This document shows, one piece after another, positions 47,839-59,382 of a stretch of 64,000 bases of DNA. Both the position numbers and the translations under genes were made by a program. The stretch comes from Cerrena zonata (Eukaryota > Basidiomycota > Agaricomycetes > Polyporales > Cerrenaceae). Within the stretch, counting starts at the first letter, position 1; each line of letters opens with the position of its first letter. Below the pieces are notes generated by a model, which worked only from the letters and a program-made list of their open reading frames with translations, did no database searches and had not been told where the DNA came from. The stretch lies in NCBI GenBank assembly GCA_038087015.1, contig JASBNA010000003.1:1860001-1924000 (forward strand), read 5' to 3'.

Positions 47839-48802
47839 ATGTACTACGCACCTGCGCAAGATACCCAGCATCCTACACATCCCAGACTTCATGTACGAGA
47901 TGCACGGGATGCTCATACTGTGTTTGAAGCTGTCAGACATGGTCACCTACGAGCTGTTGTCCGTCGTCTCAATGAGCTCGAGCGGTCAGCCTATATCCAG
48001 TCTGGATCTATATTTGTTTGGGAAGAAAGTGAGGACGAGATGGGTCTGAAGAGATGGACAGATGGGAAAGTCTGGAGTGGAAGTCGAATGAGAGAAGTGA
48101 GCTAATTTACTTTCCATATGTTGGTATCAAAACTCAATCCTTACTATGTATTTTTAGCCATATCTATTTTATGATGAGAAGGTTGCGGATGATAGTTCGT
48201 CAGCAATGGACCACAACCCGAAGTAAGTGTATCCCATCATGGGAAAATGTCATGAGAATAATATCGATTTGCCAAATAGGTCGACATATCGCTTCGTGGA
48301 TGGACCATCTAGGACCTGGTCATCATCTGCTCAGTCTCACTATGAGCGCAGTGACCATCATCCTACGGGCCTAGTAAAACAGGCATACTCTGCTTGGATT
48401 ATGGAATCAGTTAGCGCCAAGCCTCGTAAATGGCATCTTACCGCCTACTTCACATACGCGGATCTCCCAAGCATCCCTACCGTTGATCAGGATCCGCTGC
48501 TGAGTAGAATATCGGTACCTCCTGGGATATACAAGAGCGGGAAAGCAAGGTCGCGGGCATCCGATGCCACACCACCATCACCTTCGCCTTCACATTCCTC
48601 ACGGCCCTCATCACCTGCACCCCGCCATAACTCCTCAAGCGGAGGAAGTCAGGGTCGACGGGAACATATTGTCCTCCCCTCATTACAATCGGCCATTGCA
48701 AATACCAACATACACAGACCAAATCCCCACCAGCATCCTCACGCACGGATACCCGAGGATCAACGGATGATTCAGATGCTAAATTCACGACCAATCTTGT
48801 AG
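47839..48802 (+). CDS. Gti1/Pac2 (WOPR) family transcription regulator
   Basis: Three exons (47839-48096, 48158-48222, 48280-48802) give 281 residues starting MYYAPAQDTQHPTHPRLHV. The WOPR DNA-binding domain is in two parts. The first has VFEAVRHGHLRAVVRRLNEL, ERSAYIQSGSIFVWEESED and the hallmark GLKRWTDGKVWSGSRM. The second has TGLVKQAYSAWIMESVSAKP, then KWHLTAYFTYADL. Relatives (Gti1, Pac2, Wor1, Ryp1) control morphological switching, sexual development and nutrient responses. The remaining 120 residues are Ser/Pro/His-rich and probably disordered. The protein is short for the family, many members being 300-900 residues. The ATG at 47839 is the first in the frame. Confidence 0.92.
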
Positions 48803-49065
48803 AGCGCGTAGAAACACTATTGCCGACAGTCTTGCAATAGGACCTCCGTATTCACTGTGAATATTTTCAGTACTTACATTATGGGACTTGGGTGTATTCA
48901 ATCGTAATTTCCGATCGTACCTGTTGAACACGAGAGTGACTATGGCCCATAACATCACAAGATATGTCGTTCCACTTGAATAACCCGGCTGACACCTGAA
49001 ACTTTACAATTGCCGAAGTAACGATACAAAACAATACGCGTACATAGGATTATGTCCAGAAGCAT

Positions 49066-49694
49066 TCAGTCTTCGTCTTCCGAATCGGATGCTTCTTGTT
49101 GACGCGCGGTTTCTTGTGCATTCATGGCTCCGACTAGATCATCGGACTGGCCTTTCTCTGCCGCTAGGCGTTGTCCTGCAAAAAAGGTGAACTTTATCAC
49201 TTGCAATGGAGATCGAACTTCGCACGAATAAGGGTGTGGATAGCCTGTTGCGTCTCTCTGTCAAGCTTCGCCAGTTTCTTCTCCATATCACGTTTCAAAT
49301 CCCAATTAGCCCTTTTTGGAGCAATGTTGAACAAATCCTAAGATAGACGTGAGCGACTGCGTCGGATAGAATGTGAACACGGCTGACCAATTCTTGGGCC
49401 CTGCGTTCGGCGTCCTCAGCAATAATCTGTTCTGCTAGACCGTCAACTTTCTTTTCGACAGTGTCCTCCATTACTATATCATCCTGGGCAGAATGTTTCT
49501 TGAGCCCACGGGATTCCGGGTCGAAAGTTCGGTGCTTGATAATAGGTTCCTCCACAGCTCTACAGATTGAAAGAATGTCAATGGAGATTGTTTTTGTGCA
49601 TATAAATTAGGTATGCATACCCATCTCCATCTCTTCTCTTCTTCAGGGCAAGAAGGCGTGCTTTCCGCGCGTCGGCCGCCTCTGCCAAAGACAT
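49066..49694 (-). CDS. cwf18: CWF18/CCDC12-like spliceosome component
   Basis: Four exons (49621-49694, 49388-49559, 49226-49337, 49066-49175) give 155 residues from MSLAEAADARKARLLALKKR. This start, then AVEEPIIKHRTFDPESRGL, DLFNIAPKRANWDLKRDMEK and KLAKLDRETQQAIHTLIRQR, follows the Cwf18/CCDC12 family closely. The proteins are small and helical and travel with the Prp19/NTC-associated spliceosome in the nucleus. The third intron uses a GTGCGA donor at 49225. The more obvious downstream sites would break the TLIRQRLAAEKG join. The C-terminus is acidic (ASDSEDED). Length is normal for the family. Confidence 0.92.
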
Positions 49695-49978
49695 AGTTGT
49701 GGTAGTCGATCTAAGATGTAAGACGCGAAACGCCTCCCTGTTCTCTGCTGACTAAGCAGAATTTCAAGTTCGATCATTGAAATGACCTTCATACAGTTTA
49801 CACTGGTACTATCACTATAGTGTCTATCTGACATCACTCCATTTGTAGTCCAATCCGGCAAATCAGGTAGCTGGCTACTGCAAACGTACCATATCCCAGG
49901 CTCTCATTCGACCAAGAGACTGAGCGTGACCGCTGTCAGCTCAAGTTTACAACCATCTCAATTTATCACCTCAAGCTC

Positions 49979-52874
49979 ATGCTTGCGCGTTCAAGCAAGG
50001 TGTATCATGTTGCGTTTCATAGTAGCCTGAAGGTCCATAATATACTGGTGTCTCAAAGAGGTCTTGCTTCATCGTCATGCAGGTATGCACCGTCAAAACC
50101 CAAGATAGACATGGAGGAATTTCCATGTGAATTAATCAGGTGTGTAAACCAAAATATATCTGTATAAGTAAGAGTTCACTCACTATTTATAACACTAGGA
50201 ATTTCTCTATCATTGCTCATATCGGCAAGTCTATTTGGATGATAAATAACTTCATATAAAACTAACTTGCCTCTCAAGATCATGGGAAGTCTACATTGGC
50301 CGACCGGTATGTCTTTCCTTCGGAGCTTGTCATGTTATTTGAAAGCTGAAACAAAAACGCAGGTTGTTGGAGGTCCGTCAATCATAACGATGCGCGTGTA
50401 CTCAAATTCATCTATGAATGATGTTCCAGCTCACCGGAACGATAGACAAAAAGCAGAGGGGAGTGAATCAACAAGTCTTGGACAAACTAAAGGTGGAGCG
50501 TGAGCGAGGCATCACAGGTATGTTGTAGCAGGATATATGATTGGTGGAAATTGACCTTACAGACAGTCAAGGCACAAACCGCTAGGTATGTCAACTGTCT
50601 TTCTTGAGTCAGGATCACGGCTCTGATTGTCACGTCACAGTATGATACATTCTTATGATGGGAAAAGGTATCTGCTAAATCTAATTGACACCCCGGTAAG
50701 TTTCATATACGACTAAAACGGTTCTGCTTTCTAAACATTTCACCGGCAGGGACATGTCGATTTTGCTTGGGAGGTGTCCCGTTCTATGGCGGCATGCCAG
50801 GGTGCATTGCTTCTCGTTGACGCAACACAGGGTGTCCAGGCACAATCTATCTCAGTCTTTCACATTGCCAAAGAACGCGGCCTTACGATAATTCCCGTCC
50901 TAAACAAGGTCTGCCGTAACCAAAGACGCGTTCTTAGAAGCCAGGAGGGTTCTGACGGCTGCTATTTAGATTGACTTGCCTGCCGCTCAACCTGAGATCA
51001 TTGCTGCGCAGATGCAGTCGACTTTTGGAATCAACCCCGATGATTGTCTCCAAATTTCCGCCAAGAGCGGAAAAGGCGTGGAGAAGATCCTGGACGCTAT
51101 CCTAACTCGAATACCACCTCCGAAAGCAAATTCCGACGATCCCCTAAAGGCTTTATTATTTGATTCTTCGTAAGATGGTACGACTTCCGGACATTCATGC
51201 GTCTAATAGCATTATAGTTATGACCGCTATCGAGGCGTTATTTCCTTGGTCAGCGTTCAAGGAGGCGTGCTACACAAAGGTTAGGATTCATACTCAGTTT
51301 ATTAGCACATACTCATGAGTCCTCGTTTTAGGTGACAAGGTCACTTCTTGCTATACACGCAAGAAGTATGACATTACCGATTTGGGTATCATGTACCCTG
51401 AAGAAACTTCAACGACGAGCCTCAGGCCTGGACAAGTCGGATTCATTGCATGTAACATGAAGGAATCATCAGAAGGTACAGTCGCTCGATCCGTCACTGA
51501 CCGGGGCTAAAATTAACGTTATGTTAGCCCATATTGGTGATACCATTCATAGGGTGGGAAGTCCTGTGGATCCAATGCCAGGGTTCAAACCAGCCAAAGC
51601 AATGGTTCGTCCAAACTGACATGTGGCGGACTGTTCAGAAACTAATCCATTGTGTAGGTTTACGCCGGTGTATTCCCCGTTGACAGTAATGATTTTCCCA
51701 AGCTTGAAGAATCGATAAAGCGTGTAGGTCTCGATGTGTCTACTTGACCCTAGTATCTGACCCGAGCTGACCGTTGAGAATGTTAGTTAACCTTGACTGA
51801 CAGGAGTGTTGAAGTAATGAGAGAATCATCTTCCGCTCTCGGTCAAGGATGTCGTCTTGGATTCTTGGGGACCTTACACATGGACGTCTTTCGTCAACGC
51901 CTCGAGGATGAATACAACGCCAGTGTCATTATCACCGCCCCTACGGTCCCATATCAAAGTTTGTTATCAAAGTTCACAAATATATGGTCTTCTCTCATGT
52001 TCGTTCAGTTGTATACAGGGACAGGTCTGTGATAATTAGCAATCCGACTGATTTCCCCGATCCAGAATCGATGGTAAGGGTAAAGGAGATCCAAGAACCC
52101 GTAGTCAGTGCCACTATCATCGTTCCCCAGGGTTAGTGCAAATTCTAAGTACAATATCTCCATAAGCCACTAGACTCACTTTAACTTTCCAGAATACTTA
52201 GGTGAGATGATGGATCTTTGTTATACCCATCGGGCGGACGACCTCGACCATCGTTACTTGGACACGTCGGGTGACCGAGCCCGAATAATGTTGACATGCA
52301 CCATACCACTGAGTGAAATTGTTACGGACTTTTATGATAAGCTCAAGAGCCGGAGTTCCGGCTTTGCTAGTTTCGAGTGAGTGGGATAGTGATTTCTAAC
52401 CGCTTAGAAAGTTGCTGATGACAATGCAGCTACGAGTATGCGGGTTACAAAGCGAGTAATCTTTCAAAAATGACGTTCTTACTCAATTCCCGACCTGTGG
52501 ACGCCCTGGCATTGATCGTTCACAGATCTGCCGAGCAGGAAGTCGGCAGGGCATGGGTGAAAAAGCTTCGTCAGTCTCTCTCTGCAATCGGCTTGCATTC
52601 TCTCAACTGATCATTCTCATTCATTTTATCACAGACAAAGTAATCCCTCGTCAGCTCTTTGAGGTCCCCATTCAGGCGGCTGTAGGCAAACGGATCATCG
52701 CTCGAGAGACCTCTGTCAGCCTACCGCGCTGATGTCACTGCGGGTCTTTACGGCGGGCATTACGAGCGTAAACTGAAACACCTGGTGAATCAGAAGGAGA
52801 GTAAAAAGAAGATGAAGAAGGTTGGAACTGTGGAGTTACCCCAGGAGGCTTTCTACACTATACTCAAGACATGA
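49979..52874 (+). CDS. GUF1: GUF1, mitochondrial elongation factor 4 (LepA), with an apparent frameshift
   Basis: Eighteen exons give a roughly 650-residue GTPase that acts on mitochondrial ribosomes and supports translation under stress. An N-terminal basic stretch ([18 protein letters not shown]) looks like a mitochondrial presequence. G1 is AHIDHGKST (residues 60-68), G2 is RERGITV, G3 is DTPGHVDF (127-134) and G4 is NKID (181-184). Later parts show [20 protein letters not shown] and the EF4-specific C-terminal region [20 protein letters not shown] followed by ARET. Exons: 49979-50139, 50199-50224, 50279-50306, 50363-50372, 50430-50517, 50567-50585, 50641-50695, 50750-50908, 50970-51169, 51218-51279, 51332-51475, 51528-51604, 51658-51723, 51787-51958, 52009-52131, 52193-52376, 52430-52569, 52635-52874. 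The last exon carries one base too many: the frame slips between about 52711 and 52719 and otherwise stops at 52730. The second intron starts with GC. Confidence 0.93.
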
Positions 52875-53201
52875 TACATCCTGACTCCGAGGTCACCCAT
52901 TTGAGGATCGAGTGAAGATCGAATGGCTACAATTTATTGCATAGTACATAGACATGTATACAATACAATTCTATTAATGGTTCCTCGATGGCTGTGCTCC
53001 TGGGTGTCGGATGTCGAATGCCAAAGCGTCATGAGTATCTATGGGTGTCCATAAAGTAACATGGTTCCTGATTGGCGAGGCCAACTCGGGCACCGCGGGC
53101 AGCGACCGTTGACCGATGAACTTCTCGCGTATGTGTGTGAAGTGCCGTGGTAGGCATATAGAGGTACATTGACATTGTTTGTTACCTCGGAGAAATCCCG
53201 A
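52875..53201. other. Intergenic between convergent GUF1 and GCD7
   Basis: There are 327 bases between two 3' ends, presumably both 3' UTRs. Nothing else is visible. Confidence 0.5.
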
Positions 53202-54683
53202 TCACAGTTCATGGTCGTCATCGTCATATGTTTCCTTGATCAGCCTAAAGTGGTATGTTAGCGATACACCAATACAAAGGTATCGGATAAATCGCCTACC
53301 TGTAGACCGATGATGGCGGATGGTCACCACTATAATACAGTCAGCTCCATGTTACATCATAGGCGGAGACGCGAGACAACAAAGACCAACTTACTCATTC
53401 GTGATATACACATCAATCAACTCCGGACCCACATAGTCATAATACGGGTTTAGCACATCTACCTTGTCCACTAGGTTTCCTTCCTCAAATCCGAGCACGG
53501 CACTCGGGTCGGCGAAATCCAACGCCCCAAAGTCATGGTATAGATTCCACAAGGGGGTCAATTTAAACTGGCCGGCACAGACTACGACAGGTGTACTATG
53601 CACTCGTGCAGCATTGGCCGCTAGTAATGAGCCTGTGATGGAGAACATACCGCCGTTAGCGAGGATGGCGTGTGCGCTGAGGATGACTTTGTTGACGCGG
53701 GACATGATGGCGTAAATTGAGGAGTCAGGGACGAGGAACGAGGAGATACCGGATGCTGAGAGGGAGCGGGCCATTTCGTGGCCGTTGTACCTGTGAGTAT
53801 TCTGTTTAGAGAGTGATATGGATTTTACTTAGAATCACGTACGAAGGTCCGGTCTCGGCGACAATAACGGTGAAGCTACGATTATGTGCCGCTGTCTTCA
53901 AGAAAGACTCTACAGTTTTTGAATGACCGATGGTCAAGATGATTTCACTGGAAAACCCAGTGAGCATTTCCATATCATAATGAAATGAAGTGAGTAAACG
54001 TAAACATGTCCACAACTTACTCTGAGTGAATATGATCCTTGGCATTTTTCGAGATATTGTCATACACTGTCTCCAGCTCGTCAAGCACATCTTGAATGGC
54101 TTCCATAAGCACTGGCTTCAGGACTCGAGCAAACGAATCGGGGTCATCAGGATCATCTTCTTTAAGCACTAATGTTCCTTCTGACTTTGCTGCCGTATTT
54201 TGACTCCGGGGTTGACCTTGTAGGACAAAGTTGGATATTGAGTAAACGGTTTTGGATGTCGAAGCATTCGCCTTCATAGCAGTATTGTATTCTTCCCGAA
54301 TGTGGTGTAGTAACTTCCGAACGGTGTTGCCCACACTATGTTCTGACAAGAATTCACAACGTTTGAATGACTTCATAAGTACGATAGCAATGCACATACC
54401 TTTCGGTTGTGCTTCCACCAGCCGTTTCCCTACGGATCGAATCAAGCTGACGAGCTGATCGATGTTTGAAAAGCGCGCTTTTGACACAACCTGTCGTAGT
54501 ACAAGTACGGTTTCAAGGGCTGCCTCTCGGGAGCCAACAACCTGTCTAAGGTTAAACAAAACCCCGAAGTCATAGATGAATTGTCCGTTGCGTTTCTGTT
54601 TAGGATGTATGTGCTGACCGTCTCCGCAATTTAGACACGAGGGTTTCTACTGCCTTCTGACTCCCGTGAAGATCGACGGCCAT
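53202..54683 (-). CDS. GCD7: eIF2B beta subunit (GCD7), translation initiation exchange factor
   Basis: Seven exons (54619-54683, 54400-54545, 54021-54342, 53843-53947, 53395-53790, 53300-53329, 53202-53244) give 368 residues, normal for the family. eIF2B recharges eIF2 with GTP in the cytosol; beta is part of its regulatory alpha-beta-delta core. The N-terminal helical part has [20 protein letters not shown]. The Rossmann-like C-terminal part has [55 protein letters not shown] with [19 protein letters not shown], and [17 protein letters not shown]. The protein ends with an acidic DDDDHEL tail. Exon phases all agree. GCD7 is divergent from the first G-gamma gene. Confidence 0.95.
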
Positions 54684-55583
54684 TTTGTAACAGATGTTAT
54701 ATTTGCTTCAAATATCAGCTATATTGTTTTGAGTTTAGCGAGAGCTGTTTCAGAGAGGGCTCGGGGAGTGTATGAGGTGTATGAAGATGAAGCAATAATG
54801 TGCCAGTGATCGAGTCAATGGCTGGAACAAGCATGTTAGATTAGATAAACGCTCAACGATCTAATCTGGTTCCCCACCCGTTCGGATCCGTGCCAGTGCG
54901 GGAATACAACGACGGCGATTTCAAGACGTCGGAGGTTTTGTAGCGGAGAATCCAGAGGCCAAAGAACGCATGGAGCAAAATCCAATTGTTCGGTAGGCTA
55001 TGTCTCGAAACAATAGAGATTTGAACACGCTGTGCTTGGTTTAATATTTGTAAAGATGGGCGCACTCGAATCTACTCGAATGGATCATTCGAGGGGTAAC
55101 CATACGACTGTGATGAACTCTGATGTTCAACTACAATGACATGCGTTATACTATCTTGTGTGTTGAGAATGCAAAACGAGATGATCGTCAACGACGGCGG
55201 GATTGGGACAGACGAGGTCGACATCGACAGTCCCCGCTAGGCCGCCTATGGTCGCGGCCGAACGCACCAAAGCCCTCCCTCAGCGCTTCCTCTCCTACCC
55301 CCATCTTCCAACCCACCCGCTTGCCACCTCTTTTTCCATCTTCTTCCTGTTTCTTTCGTGTTGGATACATAGTCGTACGTGTTACACCTCATCTTGACTG
55401 TCGCTGTTGGTAGAGATGACTGACAGCGGACATGGCGTCCGTCGTGCAGGTGGCTGTTGGCCAGTTTTGCGACCCCTGTCATTCCTTTGCGACTGTCGTT
55501 CCTTGCAACTTCCACCGCCACCCCGCCCTCGTTCATAGCCCCAAACAAGCACATCCGCTCTCCTACGTAAAACCAAATCAAAA
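54684..55583. promoter_or_regulatory. Divergent region between GCD7 and G-gamma 1
   Basis: There are 900 bases. The right half (about 55250-55570) is strongly C/T-rich on the plus strand and is likely the promoter and 5' leader of the first G-gamma gene. Several overlapping open frames there are due to composition. Confidence 0.5.
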
Positions 55584-55976
55584 ATGGATGCTCGTCCCCA
55601 GAAGCAATCGATGTCTGAGCTCAAATACAGACGGCTCGTAGAGCACAATCAACGTTTGAAGGAAGATCTCAACAGGCCTAGGATACGCGTGAGCGAGGCC
55701 AGTGCAAGGTGAGCTACCATCTACAGCGTGCATCATGTCGTCAGTAGCGAGTGATAGTGAATGATGTACTTATATGTTGTTGTCTTGCTTCGCTATAGTT
55801 TGATCCGGTATTGTAAGGACACGAAGGATTATCTGGTGAGTTTCCTTGATACCCATGCACAAAGATTGTTAGAATGCTGAGATGTCGACTAGATTCCTTC
55901 TGTGTGGGGTCCCGTCAGCAAGGCTGAAGACCCATACGCACCTCAAGCGGAGGGGTGCCAGTGCATCGTAATGTAA
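55584..55976 (+). CDS. Heterotrimeric G-protein gamma subunit, copy 1
   Basis: Three exons (55584-55708, 55799-55835, 55893-55976) give 81 residues. G-gamma pairs with the WD40 G-beta and anchors it at the plasma membrane for pheromone and nutrient signalling. The sequence has the fungal G-gamma helix ([20 protein letters not shown]), the [20 protein letters not shown] core and a C-terminal CAAX box CIVM, with an extra Cys two residues before it (CQCIVM) for possible palmitoylation. A CAAX ending in Met predicts farnesylation. Exon lengths of 125, 37 and 84 nt closely match copy 2 at 57028. Start context and length fit the family. Confidence 0.94.
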
Positions 55977-57027
55977 ATTCCCCCATTACGACGCATACGA
56001 TGGCACCTTCTTGGTTGGCATCCCAAGGAAACTGGGTAAAGAAGAAGAAGCACCCAAACAGCGCAAATTAACCTTTGCACACCCTTTCAACAAGCGCATC
56101 AGAGTGACCACGCCCCCTTTGCGACCGATCCTCTCTCCCACCTATTCTCGCGCCCCGCCCACCCTTGTCGTTCCTTACCACCACCTTGCTCACCAGCAAC
56201 ATACCAGTACTCATTGGATTGTAATATTCATGTCGCCTCATTAGGATAATAAAGCGATCACCGCAGGTCCATTCTTCTACATGCTCTCGCGCTTCCTTTC
56301 TTCCCCCATGGAGTCTGTTTTCTTTTGCAGCGTCACCTTTTATAGAGTCGTTCACATTCAGCGCTTGCACATCCTTCCGTACACAGAGTCTTTCTCCTGT
56401 CACATTTACTTATACTGTCTGTAAATTCGAGCGATAGCGATTACTTTTACACCTTGCACCCGAGTGATAAATGCGTGAAATGAAGGCAGATGGAAGGCTG
56501 CACGTGGCGGGAAAGTGGGCATCAAAGAGGAGGAGGAGGAGTGATGGGATATTCCGGCAGTGCCTTGGACGAGCGCTGGGTCGTAAAGCCGTTCTCTCCA
56601 TCCCATCCCATCTGCCATCTCTCCTCCCAGTCAGTATCGTCCCTTCGCCGGCCCTTGTCCCCTTCGCCACTCCCTGCTGACCGCCTCTGCATCCTACAGC
56701 GAGGGTTTTCCTCCGTTCACAAGCCGAGTCGTGACTTGAGCAGCCTCAATTCCCCGGGATCAGCCCACCTTTCTCAACCTTCTCCACCCAACACCCCGTA
56801 CTCTTCTCGTTTCTCCCCAAAAGGCCTGGTCTTCCTGTCTTCCGTCGCCTTGTGAGTGCTTCCTCTCGCTTCACCCGCCACCTTCGAACTCAAGCGGTCA
56901 GACGTAAACAGTAATCGCAGTGGTGCATTAGCTCATTTGCCCGTTCATTTGAATTCCGAGCTCCGCCCCTTCTCTCCCGCCTCTCGGTTATTACTACACC
57001 CATACATCCACACAACCCACCGTCAAC
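55977..57027. other. Spacer between the two G-gamma genes
   Basis: There are 1051 bases. The last 450 (from about 56570) are very C/T-rich on the plus strand and resemble a promoter and long leader for copy 2. No supported gene lies in it. Confidence 0.55.
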
Positions 57028-57572
57028 ATGAACTCTCGCCCGCACAAACAATCCATGTCGGAGCTCAAGCTACGACGACTGACAGAACACAATCAGCGTC
57101 TAAAGGAGGATTTGGCGCGACCGCGGATAAGGGTTAGCGAAGCCAGCGCAAGGTACGCTCATTCTCCAGGCTGCTGATGACCTGAGGATCGTCCGTGCTG
57201 ACGAGAAATGCACATCCTTCCTCGCCACAATTCCACCCTGTCGAAAATCTTTGCCTGACGTCCCTGTACGCGCCTTAATTACCTCTGCAATCAACTCCGG
57301 TCACTGGCTTCTACAGCCTCATACGATATTGCAAGACAACAAAAGATCCACTTGTGCGTTGCTCCTGTCTAGTTCTCTGCTACACATTCCTTCCGCGTCA
57401 CCCACCATTCCCTTTGTCGTCGCCATCCTCGCACGACCTGTAGCCCTCTCATCAGGAAATGTACTAATCAACTTTCCCACAGGTGCCATCAGTATGGGGA
57501 CCTGTCGCACGGAACGAAGACCCATACGCAGCGGCGAGCGGAGGAGGCAAGGGATGCTGTGTTGTACAATGA
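57028..57572 (+). CDS. Heterotrimeric G-protein gamma subunit, copy 2
   Basis: Three exons (57028-57152, 57317-57353, 57483-57572) give 83 residues. The protein is closely similar to copy 1: [18 protein letters not shown], then [40 protein letters not shown] and EDPYA. The tail differs, with a glycine-rich linker and CAAX box CVVQ preceded by another Cys (CCVVQ). A terminal Gln also predicts farnesylation. The first two exons are 125 and 37 nt, exactly as in copy 1, so the pair arose by duplication of a whole spliced gene. Confidence 0.94.
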
Positions 57573-58647
57573 CCGCCTCGCCCCTTTACTTTATATTCTT
57601 TCCTGCGTTTGCGTGTTGTGTTTAACTTTTCCTCTCAGTAGTCATTTATTTGCTTTTCCTTGCCCTCCAACCCGTCGCCGCCCGTCCGTTTCAAACTGCT
57701 CCCGCCCCCATCAACCCCATCAATCATCCTGGTACATTTTGTGTGTGTGTTATCCCGGTCTCCTTGCTCGCTTTTTCTTTCCATTTCTTTCCTCTTTACT
57801 GTTCTGTTTTCTTCACTACTTTTTGTTTGTTCATACAGGTCCCCTTTTATAACATTTATACCATCGCTCCTTTTACAATCTCACTGGCTTTACTCGTTTA
57901 CCATTCCACACTTCATTCGTCCATCTGCGGTCATCGATGGGGATCGCAGTGGACTCCCTCGGCTTCTTCATTTCTGTATTTTGGTGTTCTACTTCTCAGG
58001 TATGATAGGATCCGTATATGCTACCCTTACAATTTCCTCTGCCAAAATACCTTTGGAGATGCATATTTGCTCAACCAAGCAACCCCCTGTTACCAACGAC
58101 GCTGTGCCGCGGTTCGAAGTGTTGAACATTCCTGGACCTCGATGTCGTTGACTCGTTCACGCGAAGAAGGCGTAGATCGGATGGAGGGCTCTACAGAAGG
58201 AAGGGAAGATCACTGGGTTCGCGGGTTAGAGAGCGTGTCTTAGACATGAAAGTGAGCAGGAGGCCATGATTCACGCACGACACACCCTAAAAACGACGAC
58301 CTTTTCTTGTGGTTTGAGGTTGTTCTCTTATGCTTATGCTGTAACTTCATTCTCTCGTAGTCTTAGTCTAACTTATTCTGGGATGATGATGGTGGTGTAT
58401 TGATATCTTGTAGTTACGGAACCACGTTTGAGTGTGGGTTACGGAACCGGCCTTATAAGGCTGTCGATCGCGAATAACGATGACGATTTGGGGCTGCGCT
58501 TTCGTCACTAGCCCGTAAGGAAGTTTCTACTGTTTCTATAGAGAAGTGCAATTATCGAAGACAGGAGTGACATTTACAGTATAAATTTACGTTGTTCGTT
58601 GCCTCGATGGATAGGCACGGCAAAGTATATTTGCATGCCTGAATCAT
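57573..58647. other. Intergenic between G-gamma 2 and thioredoxin
   Basis: There are 1075 bases between convergent genes. The first part is T/C-rich and gives long overlapping open frames (57650-58243) that look like 3' UTR rather than protein. No gene is called. Confidence 0.5.
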
Positions 58648-59382
58648 TTAGATGGTCGAGAGGAAATTGCGAACGTTGGGTTCTGGCATGGCACCCATGA
58701 ACTGGCTCACGGGTTTTCCGTCACGGAAGGCGATGACAGTTGGCAATGAACGGATCTGAAAAACAACCGTGGATAATGAAAATTAAACAGTAAGCACCAC
58801 ATGTCTCTCCGGTTCCACAGGAGAGGGGTCTCTATTCGGACTGACCTGGAATTCTTGTGCCAACTCGACTTCTGCATCTGTGTCAATGGTCACCAAGTCG
58901 AGGGATTTCCCACTTCCGGTCTTGACGGCCTCATCTGCTGTAAGCTTTTCCAAGATGGGAGATAACATCTTGCATGGGTTGCACCACCTGAGTATAACAA
59001 TCAATACAGAGACAAAAAGAAAACAGACATTTTAATAGAACAAGCAACAATCAGTCGTTGCCCGAAGTAGACGGCGGGTACTCACTCGGCATAAAAGTCA
59101 ACAAGGACGACCTTGTCCTTATTGGCTACCGCTTTTTGGAGAGTCTGTGCATGTAAGCGAAATACGAAGTACAGGTGTGAGCGTGATAACAATTGGAGGG
59201 CATCAAGTATCAAGAAAGTTCAATCACCATCATCCCCTTGTCAAATGTCAGAACATGATGGCTCTCACCTCTGCGTTGGCATTCAAAAAATGGTCATTTC
59301 TCCGAGCTGTGAAAGTGAACGTCCGAACGGGCGCAGTCCTGAGAACGGATTGCAGGGGACGTAGAGCACGAAGAGACTGCAT
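58648..59382 (-). CDS. Mitochondrial thioredoxin
   Basis: Four exons (59269-59382, 59086-59144, 58846-58987, 58648-58755) give 140 residues. Thioredoxin reduces protein disulfides. The active site is WCNPCK (residues 59-64), in place of the usual WCGPCK, after KVVLVDFYAE. The cis-Pro loop RSLPTVIAF, followed by RDGKPVSQFMGAMPE, is intact. The first 35 residues (MQSLRALRPLQSVLRTAPVR and on) are basic and lack acidic residues, as in a mitochondrial presequence. Asn in place of Gly in the active site is known in some thioredoxins and should shift redox potential; that effect is inference. Confidence 0.92.

Noticed and set aside
57650..58243. 197-codon hydrophobic open frame after the second G-gamma gene
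   Set aside because: The sequence is T/C-rich 3' flank that opens several overlapping frames; the apparent membrane segments are a composition effect.
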